The position numbers and the translations under genes were made by a program. This document shows positions 6,099-13,364 of a stretch of 17,203 nt of DNA, in pieces; the stretch's first letter is position 1; every line of letters starts with the position of its first letter. Origin of the DNA: Miltoncostaeaceae bacterium. Lineage in GTDB: Bacteria > Actinomycetota > Thermoleophilia > Miltoncostaeales > Miltoncostaeaceae. The stretch is from contig JAUVQP010000010.1 of the NCBI GenBank assembly GCA_030598075.1, forward strand, positions 1 through 17,203. The letters run 5' to 3'. The notes beneath the pieces are model-generated. The model was not told the DNA's origin. It ran no database searches and worked only from the letters and a program-made list of their open reading frames with translations.

Positions 6099-7340
6099 AT
6101 GAACCCCGAGATCGAGACGCGGCTCACCGCCGTCCGGGAGCAGACGCACCGCCTGCTCGCTCCGCTGACGGACGACCAACTCGTGCGCCAGGTCGACCCG
6201 ATCATGAGCCCGCCGGTCTGGGACATGGGGCACATCGCCGCCTACGAGGAGCTCTGGCTCCTCACGTGCCTCGCGGGTTGTGACCCGCTGCATCCGGATC
6301 GGGCCGACCTCTACGATGCCACCGAGACGCCCCGCCCCGAGCGCGGTGACGCGGACCTCCTCGGCCCCGAGGAGTGTCGACGCTACCTCGGCGACGTGCG
6401 GGAGAGGGCGATCGAGGTGCTCGGCGGCACGGATCTCTCGCCCGACGGCGACCCTCTCACCGCTGGGGGTTTCGTCTTCGAGATGGTCGCGCAGCACGAG
6501 GCCCAGCACACCGAGACCATCCTGCAGGGCCTCAAGATGCTGCCGGCCGGCGGGTACCTACCTCCGCGCCGAGAGGCGCCGGCCGTCCGCCGGCCCGCGG
6601 CCCGGCGCGCGCTCGAGTTTCCGGGCGGTCACGTCGCGCTCGGCGCGGGCGAGGGGGGGTTCGCCCACGACTGCGAGCGCCCCCGGCACCGCACGACGCT
6701 CGGTCCCTTCCGCCTGGCCGCGACGCCGGTGACGAACGGGGAGCACCTGGCCTTCCTGGAGGACGGCGGGTATCGGAGACCCGAGCTGTGGACCGGCGAG
6801 GGGTGGCGTTGGCGCGAGGAGAGCGGCGCCGGGGCCCCGCTCTACTGGGAGCCCGATGGCGAGGGCGGCTGGATCGAGCGCGACTTCGAGCGCGTCGACG
6901 CCCTCGACCCGCATCGCGTCCTCTGCCACGTTTCCGCGCACGAGGCGGATGCGCACGCGCGCTGGGCGGGCGCCCGCCTTCCCACGGAGGCCGAGTGGGA
7001 GCACGCGGCCTCGGTGGCAGCGCGCGACGGCGCCAACCTCGGTCAGCGCTCCTTCCGCGCGGGGGCCGCCGGGGAGGGCGACGACGAGTCGGTGGGAGGG
7101 TGCCGTCAGATGCTCGGTGACGTCTGGGAGTGGACGTCGAGCCCGTTCGATCCGTACCCGGGGTTCCGCGCCTTCCCGTATGCCGAGTACGCGGAGGTCT
7201 TCTTCGGAGGGCCCTACCGGGCGCTGCGGGGCGGATCGTGGGCCACCCAGAATCCCGTTGCCCGCACGACTTTCCGCAACTGGGATCTGCCGGAGCGCCG
7301 CCAGATCTTCGCGGGCATGAGGCTCGCGTGGAGCGCCTAA
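6099..7340 (+). CDS. egtB: ergothioneine biosynthesis sulfoxide synthase EgtB
   Basis: 413 residues from ATG 6099 (GTG 6090, three codons earlier, is possible). EgtB is the non-heme iron enzyme that joins hercynine to a thiol donor with O2, giving the sulfoxide precursor of ergothioneine. The N-terminal DinB-like domain carries the iron ligands His45 (WDMGHIAAYEELWL) and His133/His137 in QHEAQHTET, the family HxxxHxE motif. The C-terminal half is an FGE-sulfatase fold: GARLPTEAEWEHAA (291-304), LGDVWEWTSSPF (339-350), YRALRGGSW, and RNWDLPERRQIFAGMRLAW (393-411). Asp396 and Arg400 have the spacing of the Asp/Arg pair that binds gamma-glutamylcysteine in mycobacterial EgtB. First of the egt genes; a 28-codon egtC-like relic starts four bases after its stop. 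No egtA or egtE is in the window. Confidence 0.95.
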   Translation: MNPEIETRLTAVREQTHRLLAPLTDDQLVRQVDPIMSPPVWDMGHIAAYEELWLLTCLAGCDPLHPDRADLYDATETPRPERGDADLLGPEECRRYLGDVRERAIEVLGGTDLSPDGDPLTAGGFVFEMVAQHEAQHTETILQGLKMLPAGGYLPPRREAPAVRRPAARRALEFPGGHVALGAGEGGFAHDCERPRHRTTLGPFRLAATPVTNGEHLAFLEDGGYRRPELWTGEGWRWREESGAGAPLYWEPDGEGGWIERDFERVDALDPHRVLCHVSAHEADAHARWAGARLPTEAEWEHAASVAARDGANLGQRSFRAGAAGEGDDESVGGCRQMLGDVWEWTSSPFDPYPGFRAFPYAEYAEVFFGGPYRALRGGSWATQNPVARTTFRNWDLPERRQIFAGMRLAWSA

Positions 7341-7344
7341 CGCC

Positions 7345-7431
7345 GTGTGCCGCCACGCCGTGCACCTCGCGGACGGATTCTGCGAGCCGGGACTCGCGTC
7401 GCGGCGGCTCGACATCGAGCTGAGCCCGTGA
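7345..7431 (+). pseudogene. 28-codon egtC-like relic between egtB and egtD
   Basis: GTG 7345 opens a frame four bases after the egtB stop that begins M-C-R-H-A-V-H-L and ends R-L-D-I-E-L-S-P at TGA 7429-7431; the stop overlaps the egtD GTG as GTGA. EgtC, the class II glutamine amidotransferase-like hydrolase that removes gamma-glutamate in the ergothioneine pathway, begins MCRH with Cys2 as nucleophile and is normally encoded between egtB and egtD. The simplest reading is an in-frame internal deletion that kept the first codons and the last ones, preserving translational coupling to egtD. A peptide this short cannot be an active amidohydrolase. The alternative is a chance MCRH in a coupling leader peptide. 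The sequence is too short to prove homology. Confidence 0.5.
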
Positions 7432-8429
7432 GCCCGTCGGCCGTGCCCCTGCCGTACCGGCTCGACGTCCATCCGGGCATCGCGTCCGGTGACGATCTCG
7501 CCCACGATGCCTGGGCCGGGCTCACGGGGCCCTTCAAGGACCTGCCGCCGAAGCATTTCTACGATGAGCGCGGCTCGGATCTCTTTCTGCGCATCACCGA
7601 GCTGCCCGAGTACTACCAGAGCCGCAAGGAGATGCAGATCTTGCGGGCTCTCGCCGAGCCGCTGGTCGCGCGCCACGAACCCGTGGAGCTGGTCGAGCTC
7701 GGATCCGGGGCGTCGCGTAAGGCGGAGCCCCTCCTCGCGGCGATGACCGCGCGCCACGGTGGGGTGCGGTACGCGCCGTTCGACGTCTGTCCGGAGGTCC
7801 TCCTGGCCTCCGCGGGCCGGCTGGCGACGGCGTTCACGGGTCTCCGCGTGCACGCCGTCGCCGGCGACTTCGGCATGCACCTGGGTGGGCTTCCGGAGGC
7901 ATCCCCCGAAGGCGTGCGCCTCGTGGCCTTCCTCGGCGGTACCATCGGAAACCTGCTGCCCAGCGAGCGGACGCCCTTCCTTCGGTCGGTCTGTCAGCTC
8001 ATGCGCCCCCGCGACCTGCTGATGGTGGGCACCGATCTCGCGGGCGATCCGGATCGCATCCGGTCCGCGTACGACGACTCCGCGGGGGTGACGGCCGAGT
8101 TCAACCTCAACCTCCTGCGCGTGCTCAACCGCGAGCTCGGGGCCGACTTTGACCTGGACTCGTTCGAGCACGTCGCGCTCTACGATCCGGTCCCGCCCTG
8201 GGTCGAGATGCGTCTGCGCTCGGCGCGCGCGCAGGTCGTGAGCATCGAGAGGCTCGGCATGGAGGTGTGTTTCGATGCCGGAGAGGAGATGCGCACCGAG
8301 GTGTCCTGCAAGTTCACCCGCGAGTCCGTGGCCGCGATGTACGCCGACGCCGGCCTCCGGCTCGTCGAGTGGCACACCGATCGCGACGGCTGGTTCGGCG
8401 TGTCGCTCGCCGGCTTCGCGCCGGGCTAG
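7428..8429 (+). CDS. egtD: L-histidine N-alpha-methyltransferase EgtD
   Basis: 333 residues from GTG 7428, the start that overlaps the upstream stop as GTGA; an in-frame GTG at 7347 would add 27 Arg-rich residues not typical of the family. EgtD trimethylates histidine with SAM to hercynine, the first step of ergothioneine synthesis. Visible motifs are FYDERGSDLF (44-53), YYQSRKE (62-68), SAM motif ELGSGASRK (90-98), FDVCPEVL, FLGGTIGN (168-175), YDDSAGVTAEFNLNLL and RTEVSCKFTRE (289-299). Asn175, Tyr215, Met261, Glu291 and Ser293 lie nine residues beyond Asn166, Tyr206, Met252, Glu282 and Ser284 of the mycobacterial enzyme, so the histidine pocket is intact. Its stop is two bases from the stop of the opposing Crp-family gene. 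Confidence 0.96.
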   Translation: MSPSAVPLPYRLDVHPGIASGDDLAHDAWAGLTGPFKDLPPKHFYDERGSDLFLRITELPEYYQSRKEMQILRALAEPLVARHEPVELVELGSGASRKAEPLLAAMTARHGGVRYAPFDVCPEVLLASAGRLATAFTGLRVHAVAGDFGMHLGGLPEASPEGVRLVAFLGGTIGNLLPSERTPFLRSVCQLMRPRDLLMVGTDLAGDPDRIRSAYDDSAGVTAEFNLNLLRVLNRELGADFDLDSFEHVALYDPVPPWVEMRLRSARAQVVSIERLGMEVCFDAGEEMRTEVSCKFTRESVAAMYADAGLRLVEWHTDRDGWFGVSLAGFAPG

Positions 8430-8431
8430 GC

Positions 8432-9106
8432 CTATGCCTCGTCGCGCCCGTCGGGGGCGTGGATCAGGAGCGCGCGGTTGCGCACCTCGATCTCGCCCGC
8501 GTCGGCCAGGCGACCCATCGCGATCGTCACCGACTCCCGAACGGCGCCGACCATGTTGGCAAGCTCCTGGTGGGTGAGTCTGAGATCGAGCCGGATGCCC
8601 GCGGGGGTGACCGAGCCCCAGCGCTCCGCGAGCTGGCGGAGCTTGAGCAGCAGGCGTCGCTCCACGGTCGGCTCGAGGGCGATCGCGACGGCGAGCTCCC
8701 GGTCCGCGACGGCGTCCGATAGCAGCCGGACGAGTGCCGCGGCCAAGCCGGGCTCGGCGACCCACCGATCCAGGCGGGGCCGGTCGACGAGGACCACCAC
8801 GCTGGGCTCGATCGTGTGGCATCGCACTCCCGGGGCCACCGCTGCCCAGCTGTCCATCGGCCGCACGAGAACGTCTCCGCGCTCGATCATCCCGATGGTG
8901 CGCTCGCGCCCGCCGTTGATCACGACGAGCGCGAGGCGCCCTTCGGTCACGAGGCAGCACGCGGCGGAGGTCGCCGCGACATCGAATGGCTCGCCCGGAC
9001 CAAGCTTGATCTCGGGGGCGCCGCGAAGCAGCTCCTTCGCCGGCCGCGCGCCGACCGCGGCGAAGAGATCGAGGCCCTCCGCGCCTGAAGCGGGATCGCT
9101 CGGCAT
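8432..9106 (-). CDS. Crp/Fnr-family transcriptional regulator
   Basis: 224 residues from ATG 9106 (GTG 9109 is the next option). Residues about 25-115 form a cyclic-nucleotide-binding-like beta barrel (LGPGEPFDVAA, LVTEGRLALVV, RGDVLVRP) but without the clear phosphate-binding RxA cassette of true cAMP receptors, so the ligand is unknown. A connecting helix leads to a winged helix-turn-helix (about 172-215): RLTHQELANMVGAVRESVTIAMGRL. The recognition helix keeps the Arg-Glu pair (R190, E191) that in CRP reads TGTGA, but has Ile where E. coli CRP has Arg185. No FNR-type cysteines for an iron-sulfur cluster are seen. A strong GGAGGAGGT (9130-9122) lies 12-15 bases upstream, unusually far. It follows the CPBP gene by 41 bases and faces egtD; see the CRP-like site near egtB. 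Confidence 0.9.
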   Translation of the reverse strand: MPSDPASGAEGLDLFAAVGARPAKELLRGAPEIKLGPGEPFDVAATSAACCLVTEGRLALVVINGGRERTIGMIERGDVLVRPMDSWAAVAPGVRCHTIEPSVVVLVDRPRLDRWVAEPGLAAALVRLLSDAVADRELAVAIALEPTVERRLLLKLRQLAERWGSVTPAGIRLDLRLTHQELANMVGAVRESVTIAMGRLADAGEIEVRNRALLIHAPDGRDEA

Positions 9107-9147
9107 CACGCGGGCGATGCTACCTCCTCCAAGGGCCCCGACGCCCT

Positions 9148-9879
9148 CTACGCGCTCGCGACGAGAGCGATGGCCGCGGCGAGGTTCACGGTCGCGTGTG
9201 TCACCACGGCGGCGGGGTAGCCGCGCCATCGGTAGATCCACGCCAGGAGCAGCCCCGTCGCGAGGAGGCCCAGGCCGCGCGGCCAGCCGATGATGTAGAG
9301 GTCGAAATGGAACATGCTGAACGTCGCGGCCGAGATGAGCGCGGCCCAGACGAAGGGAAGCCGCAGGGAGAGCCCGCGGAACAGAAAGGCCCGAAACAGC
9401 AGCTCTTCACCGATCGGGGCAAGGACGACCACCGCCAGGACGGTGAGCGCCACCTGCCAGAACGTGTCTCCCACGCCCTGATCGAGGTCATCGACCGAGC
9501 GCTCGAACGGAGTGTCGACAAGCTGTCCCGCCGCCATGAGGGAGCCCGCCACGATCAGGGCGCCGATGCCGATGGCCACTCCGTTGCCGACTGCTCCGAG
9601 CGGGGTGTGGCGGACCCCGATGGCCTCATGGCGCTCGCGGGCGTCGCGCGGGAGCAGCCAGAGCAGCAGCAGTCCGCCGGCGACGATCGCGAGGCTGGCC
9701 AGGAAGGCCGCGACGGCCTCCGCGGCGGCGTCGCCGCTCCCGACCGCCGCCATCACGACCGCGACGGCGACCGCGACCGTCAGTGCCCCGACGACCACGA
9801 CCAGGGGCCCGAAGATCGTCCACCAGACGCGTGGACGCACCGATTCGGGTACCGCGATCGGCGTGGCCGGCTTCAGCAT
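9148..9879 (-). CDS. CPBP-family intramembrane metalloprotease
   Basis: 243 residues with about six to eight hydrophobic segments, first at about 19-47. The CPBP (CAAX protease/bacteriocin-processing, Abi) motifs are all visible: EExxxR as E158-E159-L-L-F-R163 in PIGEELLFRAFLF, the second-motif His191 in FSMFHFD, and HxxxN as H228-A-T-V-N232. These residues activate water in Rce1-like intramembrane endopeptidases, so the protein should be active at the membrane, but its substrate is unknown. There is no bacteriocin or prenylated-protein gene nearby. ATG 9879 follows a TACACT -10-like box by 9 bases. The gene is probably co-transcribed with the Crp-family gene downstream. Confidence 0.9.
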   Translation of the reverse strand: MLKPATPIAVPESVRPRVWWTIFGPLVVVVGALTVAVAVAVVMAAVGSGDAAAEAVAAFLASLAIVAGGLLLLWLLPRDARERHEAIGVRHTPLGAVGNGVAIGIGALIVAGSLMAAGQLVDTPFERSVDDLDQGVGDTFWQVALTVLAVVVLAPIGEELLFRAFLFRGLSLRLPFVWAALISAATFSMFHFDLYIIGWPRGLGLLATGLLLAWIYRWRGYPAAVVTHATVNLAAAIALVASA

Positions 9880-9894
9880 TGACCGAGAAGTGTA
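9880..9894 (-). promoter_or_regulatory. -10 box and start region of the CPBP gene
   Basis: TACACT (9894-9889, minus strand) fits TANNNT and is followed by TCTCGGTCA and then ATG 9879, suggesting a leaderless or nearly leaderless mRNA. The same TTCTCGGTC 9-mer lies between the -10 box and the start codon of the VanW gene at 5954-5946. Confidence 0.45.
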
Positions 9895-9917
9895 GGTCGG
9901 CCGCGGGCCGCCCCCAC

Positions 9918-9923
9918 TATGAT
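9918..9923 (+). promoter_or_regulatory. -10 box for the scpA operon
   Basis: TATGAT matches the -10 consensus at five of six bases. Seven bases later lies GTG 9931, so transcription could begin on the start codon itself. No good -35 box is present at 17 bases (TTGACC at 9879-9884 is 33 bases away). Confidence 0.45.
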
Positions 9924-9930
9924 CGGGCGC

Positions 9931-10017
9931 GTGATCGTGCCGGCAGAGACTTCGCCGCCACTCTTCGCCGGGCCTCCCGGCGCTCTCCCCACGCCCATCC
10001 TCAACGCGCTCCGTTGA
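9931..10017 (+). CDS. possible 28-residue leader peptide upstream of scpA
   Basis: GTG 9931 opens a 28-codon frame beginning M-I-V-P-A-E-T and ending P-I-L-N-A-L-R at TGA 10015-10017. The stop overlaps the TTG start of scpA as TTGA, the same coupling geometry as the other junctions of this operon. A TATGAT box seven bases upstream would make the message leaderless. ATG 9919 is an in-frame alternative giving 32 residues, but it lies within the -10 box. The peptide is Pro/Ala/Leu-rich and I do not recognise it. It could be a coupling leader, a relic of an upstream gene, or chance. Confidence 0.4.
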   Translation: MIVPAETSPPLFAGPPGALPTPILNALR

Positions 10018-10742
10018 GCCGGGCGCGCAGCGGGACGCCCGACCCCCTTGGGCAGGACGTCGACCTCGACCTGTTCGAGGGGCCGCTGGATCTTCTGCTC
10101 ACCCTGGTGCTCCGCGAGGAGATCGACCTGCTCGAGCTGCCCGTGGCGGCTCTGGTGCGCTCGGTGCTCGGCGAGAGGGAGGAGGCGCGGTGGGACCTGG
10201 AGACGATTTCGGAGCTCATCGTGCTGTTGTCGGCGCTCGCCGAGCTGAAGGCCCGCATCATGCTGGGAGAGCCGGCCGACGAGGAGCCTGACCCGGACGC
10301 GATCGAGGCGCGGGAGCGGCTCGCGGCCCGGCTCATTGCCTACGCGCCGTTCGCGCGCGCCGCCGCGTGGCTCGGGGCACGCGACTCGGCCTGCCGCGGG
10401 CCGCGATACCGGAGGGTTCCGGTCGACGGCATGCCGCCCCCCGTCGAGCCGGGGGACCCCGAGGCCCTTCGGGCCGCGATGGAGGCGCTGCTCGCCTTCG
10501 AACAGCCGTCTGTGGCCCATCTGGATCGCCAAAGGGCCAGCGTGCCCGAGGCGATCGAGCGCTTGCGGGACGCTCTCGCACGCGGGAGCGAGGTCAGCTT
10601 CGAGCGCCACATCGGCGGGCGTGGTCCGATCGAGGAGGCCGTCGCCCTCCTCGCGGCCCTCGAGCTTTCGCGCGTGGGCGAGGCACGGCTCGATCAGCCG
10701 CGCCCGCTCGGCGACATCCTCATCCGGGGTGGCCTTCGGTGA
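10014..10742 (+). CDS. scpA: segregation and condensation protein ScpA
   Basis: 242 residues, the normal size of ScpA, the kleisin subunit that bridges SMC heads and binds ScpB in the chromosome condensin. The N-terminal signature VDLDLFEGPLDLLLTLVLREEIDLLELPVAAL is characteristic, followed by the helical ISELIVLLSALAELKARIML segment that contacts the SMC neck, a charged linker (ADEEPDPD) and a C-terminal winged-helix region ending GDILIRGGLR. The TTG at 10014 is the only ATG/GTG/TTG in frame close to the domain start and has no Shine-Dalgarno sequence; it overlaps the stop of the small upstream ORF. The stop overlaps the scpB start as GTGA. Confidence 0.93.
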   Translation: MSRARSGTPDPLGQDVDLDLFEGPLDLLLTLVLREEIDLLELPVAALVRSVLGEREEARWDLETISELIVLLSALAELKARIMLGEPADEEPDPDAIEARERLAARLIAYAPFARAAAWLGARDSACRGPRYRRVPVDGMPPPVEPGDPEALRAAMEALLAFEQPSVAHLDRQRASVPEAIERLRDALARGSEVSFERHIGGRGPIEEAVALLAALELSRVGEARLDQPRPLGDILIRGGLR

Positions 10743-11323
10743 CCGCGCTCGCTCGGGCCGTGGAGGCGCTGCTCTTCCTCAGCCCGGAGCCGCTGTCGGT
10801 CGGGGTCTTGGCCGAGCTCACCGGGGCCGGCGAGCTCGATCTCGACGCAGCGATCGCAGAGGTCGCGGCTCGCCATGGCGAGGGCACCGGCATCGAGGTC
10901 GCCGAGGTCGCCGGGGGGTGGGCGCTTCGGACCCGCGCCCAGTTGGCCGAGGTCCTGGACCGGCTGCGCGACCGGCCGCCCGAGGACACGCTGTCGCCCG
11001 CGGCCCTCGAGACGCTGGCCGTGGTCGGCTATCTCGAGCCGGTGACCCGGCCCGAGATCAGCCGCCTGCGGGGCGTGGCCGCCGATCACATGGTTTCCGC
11101 GCTCGTGGAGCGCGGACTCTTGGAGGAGGCGGGCCGCGACGGCGCCGCCGGGGCGGTGCTCTACCGCACGACCACCGCGATGCAGCAGCGCTTCGAGCTC
11201 AAGGGGACCGAGGACCTTCCGCCCGTCGAGAGCTTCCAGCTGACCGGAGAGGAGGCCGGCGCGCTGAAGCGCCGACTTCTCGGCGGTGGGCATCTGGGCG
11301 ATGGCCCGCAGGGCGATGGCTGA
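10739..11323 (+). CDS. scpB: segregation and condensation protein ScpB
   Basis: 194 residues from GTG 10739. ScpB forms a dimer of tandem winged-helix domains that binds the middle of ScpA and regulates SMC. Typical segments are RAVEALLFLSPEPLSVGVLAELTG (first winged helix), GWALRTRAQLAEVLDRL, the strongly conserved LSPAALETLAVVGYLEPVTRPEISRLRGV in the second winged helix, and LLEEAGRDGAAGAVLYRTT, where family members usually have a GRP...YGTT motif, here altered. The start is set by the GTGA overlap with scpA, with no space for a different start. The last codons overlap the rluB start region. Confidence 0.93.
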   Translation: MTALARAVEALLFLSPEPLSVGVLAELTGAGELDLDAAIAEVAARHGEGTGIEVAEVAGGWALRTRAQLAEVLDRLRDRPPEDTLSPAALETLAVVGYLEPVTRPEISRLRGVAADHMVSALVERGLLEEAGRDGAAGAVLYRTTTAMQQRFELKGTEDLPPVESFQLTGEEAGALKRRLLGGGHLGDGPQGDG

Positions 11324-12047
11324 GCAGATCCGCGTTCAGCGTGCTCTCGCGCAGGCCGGTGTCGGCAGTCGACGTGCGGTCGAACGGCTGGTGATCGAGG
11401 GGCGGGTCGTCGTCAACGGGTCGCCGGCGGTCGTGGGCCAGAAAGTCACTCCCACCGACCGGATCGAGGTCGACGGCCGGACCGTGCGAACCGAGCCGCT
11501 ACGCGCGCTGCTCGTCAACAAGCCCGCCGGGGTCGTGACGACCGTGCAGGATCCACAGGGGCGCCAGACGGTGCTCGACCTTCTTCCCGCCGACGTGCGC
11601 ATCTATCCGGTGGGCCGACTGGATCTGGACACGACGGGGGCGCTCATCGTGACGAATGACGGCGACCTCGCGCACCGGCTCATGCATCCGTCGCACAACG
11701 TGCCCAAGGTCTACGAAGGGCTGTTTTCGGGGCAGGTGTCGGCCGAGTCGCTCGGGCGGCTCCGCGAGGGCGTCGAGCTCGACGACGGACCCACCGCGCC
11801 GACCAGGGTCGAGCGCATGCGGCGCCGCGCGCCGGGCGGCACGTGGCTGAGGCTCGTTCTGACGGAAGGCCGCAACCGCCAGATCCGCCGCATGGGGGCC
11901 GCGGTGGGGCATCCGGTGAAGAGCCTGCACCGCCAGTCCTACGGCGGAGTCGGCCTGTCGGGGCTGCGGGTCGGCCAGCACCGCCCGCTGCGGGCGGAGG
12001 AGTGGAGCCGGCTCCGCCGCCGCGTCGGGCTCCGGGACACGCCGTGA
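11316..12047 (+). CDS. rluB: 23S rRNA pseudouridine synthase, RsuA/RluB family
   Basis: 243 residues from ATG 11316, which lies inside the scpB stop region; ATG 11301 is in frame and would add five residues. An S4 RNA-binding domain (IRVQRALAQAGVGSRRAVERLVIEGRVVVNG, 5-35) precedes the catalytic domain. The catalytic Asp is D103 in PVGRLDLDTTGALIVTNDGD, and the conserved RNRQIRRM (186-193) motif is present. RluB isomerises U2605 (E. coli numbering) in 23S rRNA helix 93; RsuA acts on 16S U516. I favour RluB because gene order scpA-scpB-rluB is common in Gram-positives, but sequence alone does not settle the target. Confidence 0.92.
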   Translation: MAEQIRVQRALAQAGVGSRRAVERLVIEGRVVVNGSPAVVGQKVTPTDRIEVDGRTVRTEPLRALLVNKPAGVVTTVQDPQGRQTVLDLLPADVRIYPVGRLDLDTTGALIVTNDGDLAHRLMHPSHNVPKVYEGLFSGQVSAESLGRLREGVELDDGPTAPTRVERMRRRAPGGTWLRLVLTEGRNRQIRRMGAAVGHPVKSLHRQSYGGVGLSGLRVGQHRPLRAEEWSRLRRRVGLRDTP

Positions 12048-12409
12048 GCGGCAGGGTTGTCGCGATACGCGGAGCGATCACGATTCCCGAGGACACCAGC
12101 GACGCCATCCGCCATGGGACGGCCGAGCTTCTGGCCGAGGTGCTCGAGCGGAACGGCCTGGGCGCCGACGACCTGATCTCGATCGTCTTCACCGCGACCG
12201 ACGATCTTCGCGCGGACTTCCCGGCCGTCGCGGCGCGCGAGATGGGCCTGGGCGCCGTACCCCTTCTCTGCACACGCGAGATTCCGGTCGTCGGCGCCCT
12301 GGGGATGTGCGTCAGGGTGATGATCCACTGCACCGTGCCCCATCGCGCCGACGTGCGGCACGTCTACCTCCGCGACGCGCGCCAGCTTCGCACCGACCTC
12401 CCCGAATAG
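12044..12409 (+). CDS. aroH: monofunctional chorismate mutase, AroH class
   Basis: 121 residues from GTG 12044, which overlaps the rluB stop as GTGA. AroH enzymes convert chorismate to prephenate for Phe and Tyr synthesis and form trimers with a pseudo-alpha/beta-barrel fold. The similarity to Bacillus subtilis AroH is plain: VVAIRGAITIPEDTSDAI at the start, CVRVMIH (89-95) and VRHVYLRDA (104-112). Probable active-site residues are Arg9, Glu79, Cys89, Arg91 and Tyr108, which match Arg7, Glu78, Cys88, Arg90 and Tyr108 of the Bacillus enzyme. No prephenate dehydrogenase or dehydratase gene follows in this window. Confidence 0.95.
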   Translation: MSGRVVAIRGAITIPEDTSDAIRHGTAELLAEVLERNGLGADDLISIVFTATDDLRADFPAVAAREMGLGAVPLLCTREIPVVGALGMCVRVMIHCTVPHRADVRHVYLRDARQLRTDLPE

Positions 12410-12410
12410 C

Positions 12411-13364
12411 GTGCTCGCGGCCGTCGTATCCGCTGCGGGCGAGGTGCCAGGGCCGCGCGACGCCCCCGAGCCGCTGCCCGGTCCGGGCCAGGCGATGGTC
12501 GAGGTCGACCTCGCGGGCGTCAACCCGGTCGACCTCGCGATCGCGTCGGGCCGCTTCTACGCCGCAACTCCGGCGCCCCCCTTCACGGCGGGCGCCGAGG
12601 CGGTGGGACGGATCATCGAGGCGTCGTCGTTCGCTCGGGGGACGCGGGTCTGGGCTCTGACGCTGACGGGGGCCCTCGCCGAGCGCGTGGCGGTGGACGA
12701 ATCCGCGCTCGTGCGCGTGCCCGACGGCGTGAGCGATCGGCAGGCCGTTCTCGCCGGGATCGCTGGGCTTGCGGGCTGGATGGCGACGCGCGAGCGCGGC
12801 GACCTCGCCCCCGGAGAGACGGTCGCCGTTCTGGGAGCGAGCGGGGTCGCGGGCCAGGTGGCGATCCAGGCCGCGCGCGCGCGCGGCGCGGGGCTCGTCG
12901 TCGGTGTCGCGCGGAGCGAGGCGGGGCGCGCTCGAGCCCTTCGGGCGGGCGCGGATCGCGCCCTGTCCCTCGACGCGGACGACCTCGCGCGCGACCTGCG
13001 CGATGCGGCGGATGGCGGCGTCGACCTCGTCGTGGACGGACTGTGGGGTGCGGCCGCCGCCGCGGCCATCCTGGCGCTGGCCCCCGGAGGGCGCCTCGTT
13101 CAGGTCGGAAACAGTATGGACCCCCAAGCGATGCTGTCGGGCGGGCCGTTCCGCGGTGGACGACTGGACCTGCGGGGCTTCTCGGTCTTCAGTGAGGCGC
13201 GCCGTGCGCGCGCCGCGTCCTACGGCGAGCTGGCCCGCGCGATCGCCGCCGCGGTGGTGGTGGTGCCCGTCGAGGAGCATCCTCTCGGCGCGGTCTCCGA
13301 CATCTGGACGCGGCAGGCCGCCGGGGCGGGCGGCGTCAAGCTGGCGGTGCGCCCCGGGGGATGA
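12411..13364 (+). CDS. NADPH:quinone oxidoreductase-like protein (MDR superfamily)
   Basis: 317 residues from GTG 12411, one base after the aroH stop. The N-terminal GroES-like domain shows AGVNPVDLAIASGRF (35-49), typical of zeta-crystallin/quinone oxidoreductases, and the Rossmann fold follows with AVLGASGVAGQVAIQAARARGA (139-160), whose AxxGxxG-type turn binds NADPH. The zinc-ligand cysteines of alcohol dehydrogenases are absent, so it is likely a zinc-free reductase. The substrate cannot be predicted; quinones or enones are usual. A stretch of (CG)7 lies at 12872-12885 in the Rossmann part. The last 29 bases overlap the end of nadC on the other strand. Confidence 0.88.
   Translation: MLAAVVSAAGEVPGPRDAPEPLPGPGQAMVEVDLAGVNPVDLAIASGRFYAATPAPPFTAGAEAVGRIIEASSFARGTRVWALTLTGALAERVAVDESALVRVPDGVSDRQAVLAGIAGLAGWMATRERGDLAPGETVAVLGASGVAGQVAIQAARARGAGLVVGVARSEAGRARALRAGADRALSLDADDLARDLRDAADGGVDLVVDGLWGAAAAAAILALAPGGRLVQVGNSMDPQAMLSGGPFRGGRLDLRGFSVFSEARRARAASYGELARAIAAAVVVVPVEEHPLGAVSDIWTRQAAGAGGVKLAVRPGG

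Noticed and set aside
6558..8960. 800-codon minus-strand frame antisense to egtB/egtD
   Set aside because: Composition is that of an antisense shadow, and egtB and egtD carry intact catalytic residues on the other strand.
12872..12885. (CG)7 run as a possible Z-DNA element
   Set aside because: It encodes part of the Ala/Arg-rich Rossmann helix in the oxidoreductase and is expected at this base composition.
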